The notes under the pieces are model-generated. The model saw nothing but the letters and a program-made list of their open reading frames with translations, was not told the origin of the DNA and searched no databases. A stretch of DNA of 64,000 bases from Bradyrhizobium sp. AZCC 2176 (GTDB taxonomy: Bacteria > Pseudomonadota > Alphaproteobacteria > Rhizobiales > Xanthobacteraceae): contig NZ_JAZHRX010000001.1 of assembly GCF_036924645.1 (NCBI RefSeq), forward strand, positions 5,173,501 to 5,237,500, given 5' to 3'. This document shows, one piece after another, positions 26,080-35,212 of the stretch. Within the stretch, counting starts at the first letter, position 1; the number at the start of each line of letters is the position of its first letter. Made by a program: the position numbers and the translations under genes.

Positions 26080-26096
26080 TGTCCATGCAATGGACA
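26080..26096. promoter_or_regulatory. Palindromic operator TGTCCA-N5-TGGACA between iclR-type gene and binding-protein genes
   Basis: A perfect 6-bp inverted repeat with spacer TGCAA. As at 20387, it is preceded by ATTGAACAT(A/G), so about 15 bases outside the palindrome are also conserved between the two sites. It is 47 bases before the chosen ATG (26144). An alternative ATG at 26090 lies inside the repeat. Confidence 0.65.
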
Positions 26097-26143
26097 CATC
26101 CATCCGGTGCAAGCCGGCCAAAGAAATGACAGGGAGAAAATGG

Positions 26144-27100
26144 ATGAGCGCGATCTCGCGTCGGACGGTTTTGCTGACCGGCTTGCTGGCTCCGACGATT
26201 GTCTATGGTCAGCATTTTCCTTCGCGCACTGTCACCATCATCATCCCGTTCGCTCCCGGCGCGTCCAGCGACGGGGTGGCGCGCATCGTGGGAGAAAAGC
26301 TCGCGCAGCTTCTGGGGCAGCCTTTTGCTATTGAAAATCGACCTGGAGCAGGGGGGACTACGGGACTAATCGCTTTGGCGCGGTCGAGTCCCGACGGTCA
26401 TGCAATTGGAATTGGGGCGACGGGTGCGCTCGTTATCAATCCTCACGTGCCCGATGCGAGCCCGAACTTCGAACCTCTGCGCGAGCTAACGCCGATCGCA
26501 AAGCTCGTCGATATTCCCCTGGTGCTTGTTGCCAATCCGGACGCTGGCGTTAGATCGCTCAAGGAACTGATCGACCGCTCTCAACAGAAAGTGGATGGAT
26601 TTTCCTACGGTTCGACGGGCGTGAACTCCTCGCAGCACCTCGCGATCGAGCTTCTCAAAAAGGCAACCAAGGCAAACCTCGTCCATGTGCCTTATCGCGG
26701 GAGTGCTCCCGCTATGACCGACGTTCTCAGCGGCCAAATCCCGCTGTGTTCCGTCGACCTGACTTCGGCGCATCCGCACATCAAGGCGGGAAAGGTTGTG
26801 CCGCTGGCGATCATGTCGGCCCGGCGGGTTGATTTGGTCCGCGATATTCCAACGGTCGCAGAACAGGGTGTGCCGAACTTCGAAGTCTCCGCGTGGCTTG
26901 GCATGCTTGGGCCGGCAGGTATTCCGAACGAAATCGTCGTGCGGGTGTCTGAACATATCAGAACCTCGCTCGCTGATTCCACGGTGCGTGAGCGGGTGCG
27001 CCAGATTTCATGCGTTGATGCTTATCTCGACTCGTCGGATTTCACGGCTTTTCTCCAAAGAGAGTCAGCCAAGATGCGCGATCTGGTCCGTTCAGGCTGA
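26144..27100 (+). CDS. Tripartite tricarboxylate transporter substrate-binding protein (TctC/Bug family)
   Basis: A 318-residue Bug-family protein. The N-terminus MSAISRRTVLLTGLLAPTIV has a twin-Arg and a hydrophobic core, giving a Sec or Tat signal. Mature motifs are RTVTIIIPFAPGASSDGVAR and FAIENRPGAGGTTG. The ATG at 26144 has AGGGAG eight bases upstream; the upstream ATG at 26090 is inside the operator. It is followed by a second Bug gene, with no TctAB subunit genes nearby. The ligand is probably an aromatic or carboxylic acid related to the locus. Confidence 0.88.
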   Translation: MSAISRRTVLLTGLLAPTIVYGQHFPSRTVTIIIPFAPGASSDGVARIVGEKLAQLLGQPFAIENRPGAGGTTGLIALARSSPDGHAIGIGATGALVINPHVPDASPNFEPLRELTPIAKLVDIPLVLVANPDAGVRSLKELIDRSQQKVDGFSYGSTGVNSSQHLAIELLKKATKANLVHVPYRGSAPAMTDVLSGQIPLCSVDLTSAHPHIKAGKVVPLAIMSARRVDLVRDIPTVAEQGVPNFEVSAWLGMLGPAGIPNEIVVRVSEHIRTSLADSTVRERVRQISCVDAYLDSSDFTAFLQRESAKMRDLVRSG

Positions 27101-27199
27101 AACGACAAGCGCGAATAACTGAGAGGCCGGTTCTGCCAGCAAACTGACCGCAGCCGACCATTCACATGCCGGCCGCTGGCCAACACTTTGGAGAGCACC

Positions 27200-28195
27200 A
27201 TGAATGGACTTCATCGCATCTGGTCGCTGCTGCGCCTCGTAACAGTAACCATCGCCTTCTCGCCATTGATTGCCGGAGCACAGCCGCAGGCCTCCTCCTC
27301 TTATCCAAACCGACCAGTTCGCCTTGTTGTCGGCTTTGCGCCCGGCGGCAGCAACGACATTCTGGCGCGCGTGCTGGCGGAAAAATTGCACAAGGCCCTT
27401 GGCCAGCCGGTGATCGTGGAGAACAAGCCAGGAGCGGGCGGGGCCACGGCAGCAAGCTTCGTCAAAAGCCAGGAGCCGGACGGATACACGCTCATGGTTG
27501 GAGCGAGCGGCGCGATGGTCGTGGGGCCGGCCGTCTCGGCACAAACGCCGTATGACACCAAACGTGATTTCCAGCCGATCAGTATCCTGGCGACTTTCCC
27601 TCTCGTATTGGTCGTCTCGGCGGATGCGCCCTTCAAGTCCTTGCCCGAGTTCATTGAATGGACGAAGAAAAATTCGTCCAGCGCAAACTATGCGAGCGCC
27701 TCTCCAACGTTCACGCTCGCGTTTGAACTGCTGAAACTCAAGACCGGCGCGACGCTGCAGCGCGTTTCATACCGAGGCACTAACGATGCGGTGGTCGCGG
27801 TTTTGTCCAAGCAGGTGACTGCGGCGATGACGGACACGCTTCCCGCGATGCCGCTGATCAAGGACGATAAGCTTCGTGCCTTGGCAGTGACAGCGTCAGC
27901 CAGACTGCCGCAGCTGCCAGATGTTCCCACGATCGCAGAAGCAGGTGTTGCCGGTGCTGAAGCCATCTTCTGGTCGGGATTGTTCGCGCCCAAAGGCACG
28001 CCGAAGGACATCACGGCGAGCCTTGAAGCGGAAGTGCATAAGGTAATGCAGGACGATGAGGTGCGCCAACGTCTCCGAACCCTCGCCACGGAGGCGGCGA
28101 GCAGCACGTCGCAGGAGTTCTCCGCGAGGATCACATCGGAGCTGCAGTCGTGGAGCGCCGTCGCGAAATCGGCGAATGTTCAGCTCGATCAATGA
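27200..28195 (+). CDS. Tripartite tricarboxylate transporter substrate-binding protein (TctC/Bug family)
   Basis: A 331-residue Bug-family protein with a Sec signal (LVTVTIAFSPLIAGAQ) and motifs NRPVRLVVGFAPGGSNDILA and VIVENKPGAGGATA. ATG 27200 has GGAGAG five bases upstream; a TTG at 27188 is a less likely start. It lies 99 bases after the previous Bug gene and converges on the minus-strand ThDP gene. It is the third orphan binding protein of the locus. The three are diverged in sequence, so they may bind different ligands. Confidence 0.88.
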   Translation: MNGLHRIWSLLRLVTVTIAFSPLIAGAQPQASSSYPNRPVRLVVGFAPGGSNDILARVLAEKLHKALGQPVIVENKPGAGGATAASFVKSQEPDGYTLMVGASGAMVVGPAVSAQTPYDTKRDFQPISILATFPLVLVVSADAPFKSLPEFIEWTKKNSSSANYASASPTFTLAFELLKLKTGATLQRVSYRGTNDAVVAVLSKQVTAAMTDTLPAMPLIKDDKLRALAVTASARLPQLPDVPTIAEAGVAGAEAIFWSGLFAPKGTPKDITASLEAEVHKVMQDDEVRQRLRTLATEAASSTSQEFSARITSELQSWSAVAKSANVQLDQ

Positions 28196-28263
28196 TGGCC
28201 GCCGGCAGCTAAACGTGATTTGGAACCGTTTTGGATCGATCCGGCTTTGGAAGGAAGCTTCCT

Positions 28264-30018
28264 TCAGCATGACACCATCACCTCAAGCAATGCTTGTGCC
28301 CGAGAGGTCCGTACGCGTTCGAGTGCGCGTTCCAGCGCGCCAGGCAATTCTTCGCCCCGTTCAACCCGCTCGGCGTACGCGCCGTGCGCGCGTGCAATGC
28401 CACAATAATCGGGAGACGGTTCTAGGGATGTAAGTGGCATTTTGTTCGCATGAGCCGCTGCGCCGTTTGGATACATGCCTACCGTGGCGCGCCGGACTGC
28501 GTTCCAGATGCCGTTATTGAAGACGATCGTGAGGACAGGCAGCCGATGCACCGATGCCATGTGATGACAGGCAACCGGATTGGAGAATATGTATGACCCG
28601 TCGCCGACGCAGGCAATGACTTCACTGGTGGGATCAGCAAGCTGCGCGCCGAGGGCGGCCGGCAGTGCCCATCCAAGGCCCCCCGCTTGTGGAACGGTGA
28701 AAAGGGTTCGAGGCTTCTCGAACGTCATCGCAGCAGGTTCGCAAGCCAACTCGGAAAATACGATCGCTGAAGCATCTTTGGCTTGTGAAATGCAGTGGCT
28801 CACCCAAGCCGGGCTCATTGGCGCGCCGCTACCTGCTTCAATCCGGCTTCGAACCTGCTGTCGGAGGGCGGCGCAGCGGGCGTGGATATCGCGACGGCGA
28901 TCGCTGATCTGCGCGCCGTCGAGGTCCTCGTGACTAGCCAACGTCTCGTCAAGGGCTCTTATCGCCTCTGCGGGGCTGCCTGTCAGTAAGACATCAAACT
29001 GATAGCCGCGCATTGGAACGCGGGAAAATAACGGATCGGAACCGATCGCGATGGTCTTGCATCCGGCCGGCAGCGACACCTGGTCAGGGATCCACGGGAC
29101 CATCGCATCCAGCACGAGCACGATGTCGGCTCCGCGCAGCCAGTCAGCCGGATCTCTGCCAATGTGCATGGGATGGCTGGTGGAAAGCGAGTTGCGCGTG
29201 GCCCAGAACTCGCAAGTTGGTAATGCATACCGATCCACGAATTCTGACAGCGGCTCGAAGTCGCCGGTACCGGTGCCTCTCTGCGCAATGACGAGCGGCG
29301 ACTTCGCGTTCGCAAGCAGTTTTGCGGCCTTTGCGATGGCTTCGTTGCGCGGCCGGCCCGATCGTGCGGCCGCGGACGTGCGGGTTCGGACTTTGGAATC
29401 CGAGACCTCCGCGAGGGCTTCCCTCGGGAGACTGAGATACACTGGCCCTGGCGGCTCGCTGGTAGCCAATGAAACTGCGCGTGAAACGACATCAATGGCT
29501 TGGTCTCCATACCGAAGCTCATAGTCCCACTTCACGAACTCTCGCACCATCGCCGCCTGGTCGCGCATTTCCTGCCCCCAGTGGATCGGGGTTGTGCGGC
29601 TGCCGGCCCGCCCTGTCTCCGTGATGGGTGTCCGTCCTGAGCACACGATCACCGGGACATTGTCTGACGCCGCGTTGATAATTCCCATGGTTGCGTTCGC
29701 AAGTCCAACGTTGACGTGAACCATGACAGCCTGGGGGCGACCTGTAACAAGATAGAAGCCATGCGCCATACCCATGGCGACGGCTTCGTGCGACACGAGA
29801 AGTGGTGTGGGAAACGACAATTGTGTCGTCGACGCCCTGGCAAAGGCTTCGATGATGGGCGGAAAGTCGGTCCCTGAGTTCGAGAACAGGTACTCGATCC
29901 CGTCTGCTTTCAACTGCGAAAGGAATGCCTCGGCACCCGATGGAAAGCCAACAGCGTCCTTTCGGGCATCGCCTGACCCGAGAGCAGGTTGGTTGCGACT
30001 TCCGCGTTCCGTATTCAT
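28264..30018 (-). CDS. Thiamine diphosphate-binding enzyme (acetolactate synthase/benzoylformate decarboxylase superfamily)
   Basis: A 584-residue ThDP enzyme, clearly distinct from the one at 18499. The catalytic Glu is in LVSHEAVAMGMAHG, the central domain has VIAQRGTGTGDFEPLSEFVD, and the ThDP motif runs from CVGDGSYIF to TIVFNN. The longer frame from 30195 adds 59 residues of unlikely composition and crosses the operator, so ATG 30018 is used. It is divergent from a FAD monooxygenase gene, with one operator between them. It probably decarboxylates a 2-oxo acid intermediate of the aromatic pathway. Confidence 0.85.
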   Translation of the reverse strand: MNTERGSRNQPALGSGDARKDAVGFPSGAEAFLSQLKADGIEYLFSNSGTDFPPIIEAFARASTTQLSFPTPLLVSHEAVAMGMAHGFYLVTGRPQAVMVHVNVGLANATMGIINAASDNVPVIVCSGRTPITETGRAGSRTTPIHWGQEMRDQAAMVREFVKWDYELRYGDQAIDVVSRAVSLATSEPPGPVYLSLPREALAEVSDSKVRTRTSAAARSGRPRNEAIAKAAKLLANAKSPLVIAQRGTGTGDFEPLSEFVDRYALPTCEFWATRNSLSTSHPMHIGRDPADWLRGADIVLVLDAMVPWIPDQVSLPAGCKTIAIGSDPLFSRVPMRGYQFDVLLTGSPAEAIRALDETLASHEDLDGAQISDRRRDIHARCAALRQQVRSRIEAGSGAPMSPAWVSHCISQAKDASAIVFSELACEPAAMTFEKPRTLFTVPQAGGLGWALPAALGAQLADPTSEVIACVGDGSYIFSNPVACHHMASVHRLPVLTIVFNNGIWNAVRRATVGMYPNGAAAHANKMPLTSLEPSPDYCGIARAHGAYAERVERGEELPGALERALERVRTSRAQALLEVMVSC

Positions 30019-30131
30019 CCCATCGCTCCCCTGGTACCGATCGAACGCGCCGCGGTTTTGCCGTTGGAGAGAACCTGAACGGAGGGTCCGATGCAGTTTC
30101 ACGCTTAATCTTCGACTTGCCTCGATGCCAC

Positions 30132-30148
30132 TGTCCGTATAGTGGACA
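30132..30148. promoter_or_regulatory. Palindromic operator TGTCCG-N5-TGGACA in a divergent promoter region
   Basis: A 17-base site with one mismatch from the perfect repeat (TGTCCG-TATAG-TGGACA). It lies 114 bases upstream of the minus-strand ThDP gene and 165 bases upstream of the plus-strand monooxygenase gene, so it could serve both. The AATGTCCA context on the minus strand matches the other two sites. Confidence 0.6.
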
Positions 30149-30312
30149 TTAAGATCATTTCTGCGCAGATTGAGGAGCAGGTCGCTTGGTGTCAAGCGGC
30201 GAGGGGCCTTGCAAAACGATGGAGGGGATGCATTGAGCGACTACCGCGGCACGACCATCGCACGAAGGCTGTACGCCTGCCATCGTCTGCAGAACGTCCT
30301 GAGGCTGAGCCA

Positions 30313-31941
30313 ATGAGCAACGCGTCTGTTGTCATTGTTGGTGGCGGTCCAGTCGGAATGGGACTTGCGATCGAACTTGGTCAGCGGGGCATCAACTGCA
30401 CCGTCGTTGAGCGCTACAAGCAGCCGCAACGCATTCCCAAAGGTCAAAATCTTACGCAGCGCACCATGGAGCATTTCCACTTCTGGGGTATCGAGGAACA
30501 GCTCCGGGCTGCACGAACAATTCCGCGTGAGTACGGAATCGGCGGGCTGACTGCCTACAAGACGCTTCTCGGCCCCTATACGTATGATTGGATGCAGCGG
30601 GAGCTCGTTCGGCCCTTCTACTTCACCGATAACGAGAGATTGCCGCAATACGCAACGGAAGCCGTTCTGCGCCAACGCGCCGACGAGATACCCGCAATCC
30701 AGACGCTGTACGGATGGACCGCCGAAAGCCTGATCCAGGATGCTCGCGGCGTCGATGTCGTGGTTGCCGAGCGGGAAGGGGGTGAACGCCGGACACTGAG
30801 GGCCGACTATGTGGTTGGTTGCGATGGTAGCCGTTCGCTGGTCAGAGAGCATGCTGGTATCAGCCAGATCCGTTCGGAGCATGACAGGCTGATGGTGCTC
30901 CTCGTCTTCAAGTCGCACGGGCTGCATCGGCTTTTGGAACGCTACCCCGGCAAGTCCTACTACAACATTCTCGACCCCGAGCTTAAAGGTTACTGGAAGT
31001 TCTTCGGGCGTGTAGATCTGGGAACAACCTGGTTCTTCCATGCTCCCGTGCCGCTAGGCACGACGAAAGACAATTTCAATTTTCGCGAATACCTCCATTC
31101 CGCCGTCGGCGCCGAGTTTGAGCTCGAGTTCGAACATATCGGCTTTTGGGAGCTGCGGATTGCCATCGCAGATGCCTACCGAAAGGGGCGGATCTTCATC
31201 GCAGGCGATGCGGCTCACAGCCATCCGCCCTACGGCGGCTATGGGGTCAATACTGGCCTGGAAGACGCGAGGAACCTCGGTTGGAAGCTTGCGGCCGTGT
31301 TTGAGGGATGGGGCGGCGACAAGCTCCTTGATTCCTACGACGAAGAGAGACGGCCGGTCTTCAAATCGACTGCGCGTGACTTCATCGAGAAAGCGATTGA
31401 GACGGATAGGTCCTTCCTGGCGCAACATAGCCCCGAGCTGAACAAGGGCGCGTTTGAACGCGCGTGGGAGGCGCGTCGCTCCGGTGCCCCGTCCGAAGTC
31501 AATGCCTTCGAACCAAATTACGAGGGCTCCCCAATCGTATGGGGCCCCACTGACGCCAATTGCAGTGCGATTGGCGCACATACGTTCACGGCGCGTCCCG
31601 GGCATCATCTGGCTCCCGCATCATTGTCAAGCGGACGCAATGTCTATGATGAGCTTGGAACAGGCTTCACGCTTTTGGCGCTGGATGTCGACGATGCTGC
31701 GGTAAAGGCGTTTGCATCGGCGGCAACGGCGCTAAACGTGCCGCTAGCAGTGATCCAGGACAGTCGTACCGGCGAACGTGCGCGTTACCAGGCGGCGCTG
31801 GTGCTTGTTCGACCGGATCAATTCGTCGCGTGGACGTCAGACAATGGTGAAGTTGATCCGCAAGCGGTTCTAAAGCGAGTGACAGGCTCGATAAACAGCA
31901 CAGCGACGCCCTTTCGATCTTCTTCATCAGCAATATGCTGA
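30313..31941 (+). CDS. FAD-dependent aromatic-ring monooxygenase (PheA/TfdB/MhpA type)
   Basis: A 542-residue flavin hydroxylase, a paralogue of the enzyme at 16851. It has VVIVGGGPVGMGLAIELGQR at the N-terminus, VVGCDGSRSLVRE (about 175) and FIAGDAAHSHPPYGGYGVN (about 297), plus the C-terminal thioredoxin-like domain. The ATG at 30313 has GAGG eight bases upstream; the open frame from 30142 overlaps the operator. The last about 12 residues (TATPFRSSSSAIC) look unlike the family end, so the extreme C-terminus may have been altered by the decay seen just downstream. Confidence 0.87.
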   Translation: MSNASVVIVGGGPVGMGLAIELGQRGINCTVVERYKQPQRIPKGQNLTQRTMEHFHFWGIEEQLRAARTIPREYGIGGLTAYKTLLGPYTYDWMQRELVRPFYFTDNERLPQYATEAVLRQRADEIPAIQTLYGWTAESLIQDARGVDVVVAEREGGERRTLRADYVVGCDGSRSLVREHAGISQIRSEHDRLMVLLVFKSHGLHRLLERYPGKSYYNILDPELKGYWKFFGRVDLGTTWFFHAPVPLGTTKDNFNFREYLHSAVGAEFELEFEHIGFWELRIAIADAYRKGRIFIAGDAAHSHPPYGGYGVNTGLEDARNLGWKLAAVFEGWGGDKLLDSYDEERRPVFKSTARDFIEKAIETDRSFLAQHSPELNKGAFERAWEARRSGAPSEVNAFEPNYEGSPIVWGPTDANCSAIGAHTFTARPGHHLAPASLSSGRNVYDELGTGFTLLALDVDDAAVKAFASAATALNVPLAVIQDSRTGERARYQAALVLVRPDQFVAWTSDNGEVDPQAVLKRVTGSINSTATPFRSSSSAIC

Positions 31942-31985
31942 AAAGGTGCGCCGGCCAGCAGCGTCTGTGAATTTGGCTTGTCACG

Positions 31986-32400
31986 TCAGCATAGCAGTTC
32001 GCGCGCAATCACCATGCGTTGGATCTCGTTGGTGCCTTCGAGTATCTGGGTCAGCTTGGCTCGCGCATCATGCGTTCGACCGGATAATCCATGGTATGGC
32101 CGTATCCCCCCGAAAATCTGAACGGCATCGGTCATGACGTTCATAGCCATATCGCTACTAATGCACCTGGCCATGCTGGCAAGGATGTTCAAGCGCTTCC
32201 GGTCGGCGGCATCGCCTGCGCGGGCACATTCGTAGACCAGCGCGCGCCGCTTCAATCTGCATGAAGCGCTGGGCTTCGCGAAACCGGCACGCTACTTTGC
32301 TGCCGAAGTAGATGGGACCGACCAGGAGGGTACAAACTACCGCGGTACTGCACGAGGTGATCCGGTACTGCAATGCTGTACCGGAGAGGCACGGCATCAT
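31986..32400 (-). pseudogene. Acyl-CoA dehydrogenase C-terminal remnant
   Basis: The minus strand reads AKLTQILEGTNEIQRMVIAR and a cysteine-ended terminus, a textbook acyl-CoA dehydrogenase C-terminus. Upstream are MTDAVQIFGG, then in a shifted frame GYGHTMDYPVERMMR, and further upstream FMQIEAAR in a third frame. At least three frameshifts are present, and the N-terminal two thirds are absent or unrecognisable. The gene is dead. It marks the edge of the decayed region 32-37.7 kb. Confidence 0.8.
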
Positions 32401-32471
32401 CGCGAGAAGAACAGGCGATCGGCTTAAGCTTTGAATTTGTGCAGGCCCAAAAATCAGCTATTCCAGACGAG

Positions 32472-32567
32472 ATGATAAAGCGAAACAACATCAATACGTT
32501 ATCGCATCGATTTTGCGTTGCCCCGGTGATGGATTGGAGCGAGAGTTCAAGTTTTTCAAGCGGTTAG
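32472..32567 (+). pseudogene. dusA 5' fragment, probable integration scar
   Basis: The frame from ATG 32472 reads NNINTLSHRFCVAPVMDW and then diverges to a stop at 32567. This matches the start of tRNA-dihydrouridine synthase A (SHRFxVAPMMDWTDRHCR). Only about the first 18-20 codons are present. The 5' end of dusA is a known attachment site for prophages and genomic islands, whose integration leaves such short fragments. No integrase gene is seen beside it. Homology is judged from memory of the family. Confidence 0.55.
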
Positions 32568-32674
32568 AAGGCGACGTGTGCACGATGTGTGCACCGAGAG
32601 ATCAAGAATAATCTAACGAGGGCCCCAGAAGCTTAGGCCGCTTAGAGACTTACCCCTGGGTCTTCGTCGGATGC

Positions 32675-32968
32675 GTACTCTTCTCGACCATCCGGCGCGG
32701 CTCCAGAAAGGCGGGGGGAATAGGACCCTTTGGGCAGCTTGGGGATGCGCAGTTCGACCGCACTGGCGCGCGTCTCCCAGTTTCGGTTGCGATAGCCGTT
32801 GCTGAGCACGGCACCCGGAGCTCTTCTCGCCGAAGCCAGCGCCGGTCAGTCCTTCGACCTCCAGAGCTCTATCAGCTGCTGGATGGCAAAGCCGATCATC
32901 TCGCGCAGCAGATCGGCGTCTGGGACCTTCTCCACAAGCCTGCGAAGGTTCATCATCTCGTCGATCAT
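32675..32968 (-). pseudogene. IS256-family transposase N-terminal fragment
   Basis: On the minus strand, [20 protein letters not shown] and [14 protein letters not shown] are the start of Rhizobiales IS256-type transposases. In shifted frames the sequence continues as [12 protein letters not shown], then WETRASAVELRIPKLPKGSY and FLEPRRMVEKS. The catalytic DDE core is missing and at least two frameshifts are present. No terminal inverted repeats were identified. It is an inactive relic of about 100 of 400 codons. Confidence 0.75.
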
Positions 32969-33162
32969 CGGTGGTCCGTCGAATCGGATTGGTGCTAGTA
33001 ACCCGACCCTACCGGACGAATCATCGATGACCACCGCGAAGCCGCTCGGTCGCTACGGCGTTATGTGGGACCACCCGTCGCGAGCGGCTTCGCTATACCG
33101 AGCTACATCACCTCAAGGGACACGACCCGTGTGTGTGTGATGCGCGAGCACGAGGAAGTAGT

Positions 33163-33949
33163 ATGATATCAGGTGCTTGGAGATCAGAGGAAGTTTATCC
33201 CAACGCCAAGAGAGTAGAAACAGCGGATATTGCCTGGGAGTGGCTCCGCCGCGATCGCGAGTACCAAAGAGCGTATCAGGCGCTGGTCAGCGACCAACGA
33301 TCGCGCGGGATGACGGACGATTTCCGACAGCAATGGGGGCTGTCCTTTCGCGGCTGATCCGCAAAAGGCCTTCGACAAACAAACGATTTTCTGGGCGCCC
33401 GAGGCTCTGTCAACGGTGCTACCGGTCCGCGGGGCTGTCTGCTCGGTAGTCTCCAGGGGGTATGCCTTCGATATCGCCAGATTGGAGGGTGGCGAGTTTC
33501 GTCCTGCGCCAGATGGATGGCATGCCATTGTGCCACTCGGAGGCGCGGACCATCGCCTTTTGTTGAGAGAACTTCGACCGACCGGCTCATTGCTTGCTGT
33601 CGAGCTGCCGCTCGACTCCAATTTCGACATTCGCTCGCAAGCAGCCCTTCGATTTTGGTCGGCGCTCGAACTGCGTCCCCTCGGGCCTTGCCCGTTTGCT
33701 CTGTCTTTCCCGCGTCGGCACCGGCTTATCCTTGCTATGCGTGCCATGGATGGGTGGCTGGAGGGAAACAGCTATCGCGAAATCGCGCAATGCTTATTTG
33801 GGAAGCATCGTGTCCCCGATCGGAACTGGAAAACGCACGATCTACGCGGCCGTACCATTCGCTTGGTCCAGACGGGGCTAGCTCTGATGCGGGGCGGCTA
33901 TCGCGCATTGCTCCGTCATAAGCGCAAAGACATGCGCGACACTTCCTGA
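33163..33949 (+). pseudogene. DUF6499/DUF2285 regulator-like protein, frameshifted
   Basis: The first part (ATG 33163 after GAGGAAG) encodes AWEWLRRDREYQRAYQAL, the DUF6499 domain, and ends at a TGA at 33355. Removing one G in the CGCGGCTGA context joins FR to ADPQKAFDKQTIFWAPEAL and a complete DUF2285 domain (MDGWLEGNSYREIAQCLFG, a helix-turn-helix-like segment) ending at 33949. Fused proteins of this kind occur in integrative elements of Rhizobiales. The second half is open from 33416 and could be made separately. A sequencing error cannot be excluded for a single base. Confidence 0.7.
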
Positions 33950-34221
33950 ACATTCGGTGCTTCGCATTGAGGTATCGAATATCGATCCCCGATCCGCGTC
34001 TCCCTCGCACATCGCCTCGCCGTTGTGATCTCCGCCGCGCCTGACGATCCGACGACCCCGTCTGCGAGCAAAATGATGACTGAAAAAATCCGAAGGTCTG
34101 TCACGTAGATTGGGGCCGGGATCAACAAGGAGGCTGCTTGATCGACTTTGTTGCATCAATGAATGAACTGGCGCACTCTAGAGCTGCGGAGTCTTCTGGA
34201 GCTGTTACCGGCGCCAGGAGG

Positions 34222-34850
34222 TTAGCAGTCGCCCAGATCCGCGAGCAGTGAGGCCGCCAGGCCTTCTTCGGCGATAGAAATTGATGCTGCATCACCGTTG
34301 GCAACGCCGGGTCCCAGACCGCGTCGACCGCCTTCCCTGCAAGGGGTTCTGCAATGGTCGGTGCGGCCCGGAGGGCAGCCTCGTAATCGTCCGCGCAGAA
34401 ACGCCACGGTTGCGCACCGTGCTCTCGCATGACGTGATTGCCTATGCGTATTCCTGGCCAGTCGAAATCGCCATGATAAAGAAGTCGAGCGCCGGCGGAC
34501 GCAAGTTGAGACAGGAGGCATCGCTGCGCAGCAGCCGGCATGCCGTCAGTGCAGACCACCGGAGCACAATTGGGCCCCCAGCGATCGGCAGCGATCGAAA
34601 GCAGGTTTGCATTCTCGCAAACATATACTTCGCGCCCGGCGACGTTCCATGCGGGCGACGAACGTAGCAAAGCGCGCAGCGATGCGTACGCCGGCTCTCC
34701 TGGCGGCCTTCCGTAGCTTTCTGTTTCGCTCGTGGGAAGATTCAGGAAGAGCGCAGGGCGTGCCAATTCATTGACGAGAACACCCACCTTCGCCCAGGTG
34801 TCGCGGTCTCGTTCGCCGCTCTGTCTCTCTTCGTCCGGGATCTCCTCCAT
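34222..34850 (-). pseudogene. jetD: Wadjet-type JetD (DUF2399/TIGR02679) C-terminal remnant
   Basis: The minus strand reads AKVGVLVNELARPALFLNLP, WNVAGREVYVCENANLL and GARLLYHGDFDWPGIRIGNH. This is the Toprim-like DUF2399 nuclease domain of TIGR02679/JetD from type III Wadjet plasmid-defence systems. Acidic residues of the DFDWPG motif are intact. A one-base shift near 34290 replaces the normal ending: the true C-terminus ISIAEEGLAASLLADLGDC is found in the next frame, stopping at 34222. The N-terminal half of the roughly 400-residue protein is absent, and no jetA, jetB or jetC is present. It is a relic, not a working system. Confidence 0.75.
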
Positions 34851-35212
34851 AGAGTCATCGTAGGCTTATGGAATCCTTGATAGCCATCGGTTGTCCTCCG
34901 TCGGTGCCGTTGACCTTTCCCGTGCGAACGGCGAAATCCTTCGTCGGCATCGCCGCGGTCGCCACGCGGCTCAGGCTCGCGAGCGACGACGGTTGCCGCC
35001 GTGAAGGGTTGGCTTGGGCAGCACTGAGTTTCGAAAGTGTCCCGCCGCAGGCGCCATCGGCTGGTAGGCTTGAAAATGTTCCCCATCTGTTCTATGCAGT
35101 CAATATCCTCGCTGGGCCAACACCCTGCAAATCCCAGCCTTGCCTACTTTAAGAGGCGTTCGCGTCAATCCCTGGTAATTAACCTCTATATAAGGCATTG
35201 CGCTAGTCCGAT
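34851..35212. other. Spacer between jetD relic and hipBA
   Basis: About 360 bases with only short overlapping frames. It probably holds scrambled remains of the rest of the Wadjet locus, but I could not identify any segment. The A+T-rich part from about 35150 begins the hipBA promoter region. Confidence 0.35.

Noticed and set aside
34742..35086. A 114-codon minus-strand frame upstream of the JetD relic that might be its missing N-terminus
   Set aside because: Its sequence does not resemble JetD N-terminal domains in this or the other frames, so no extension of the relic is claimed.
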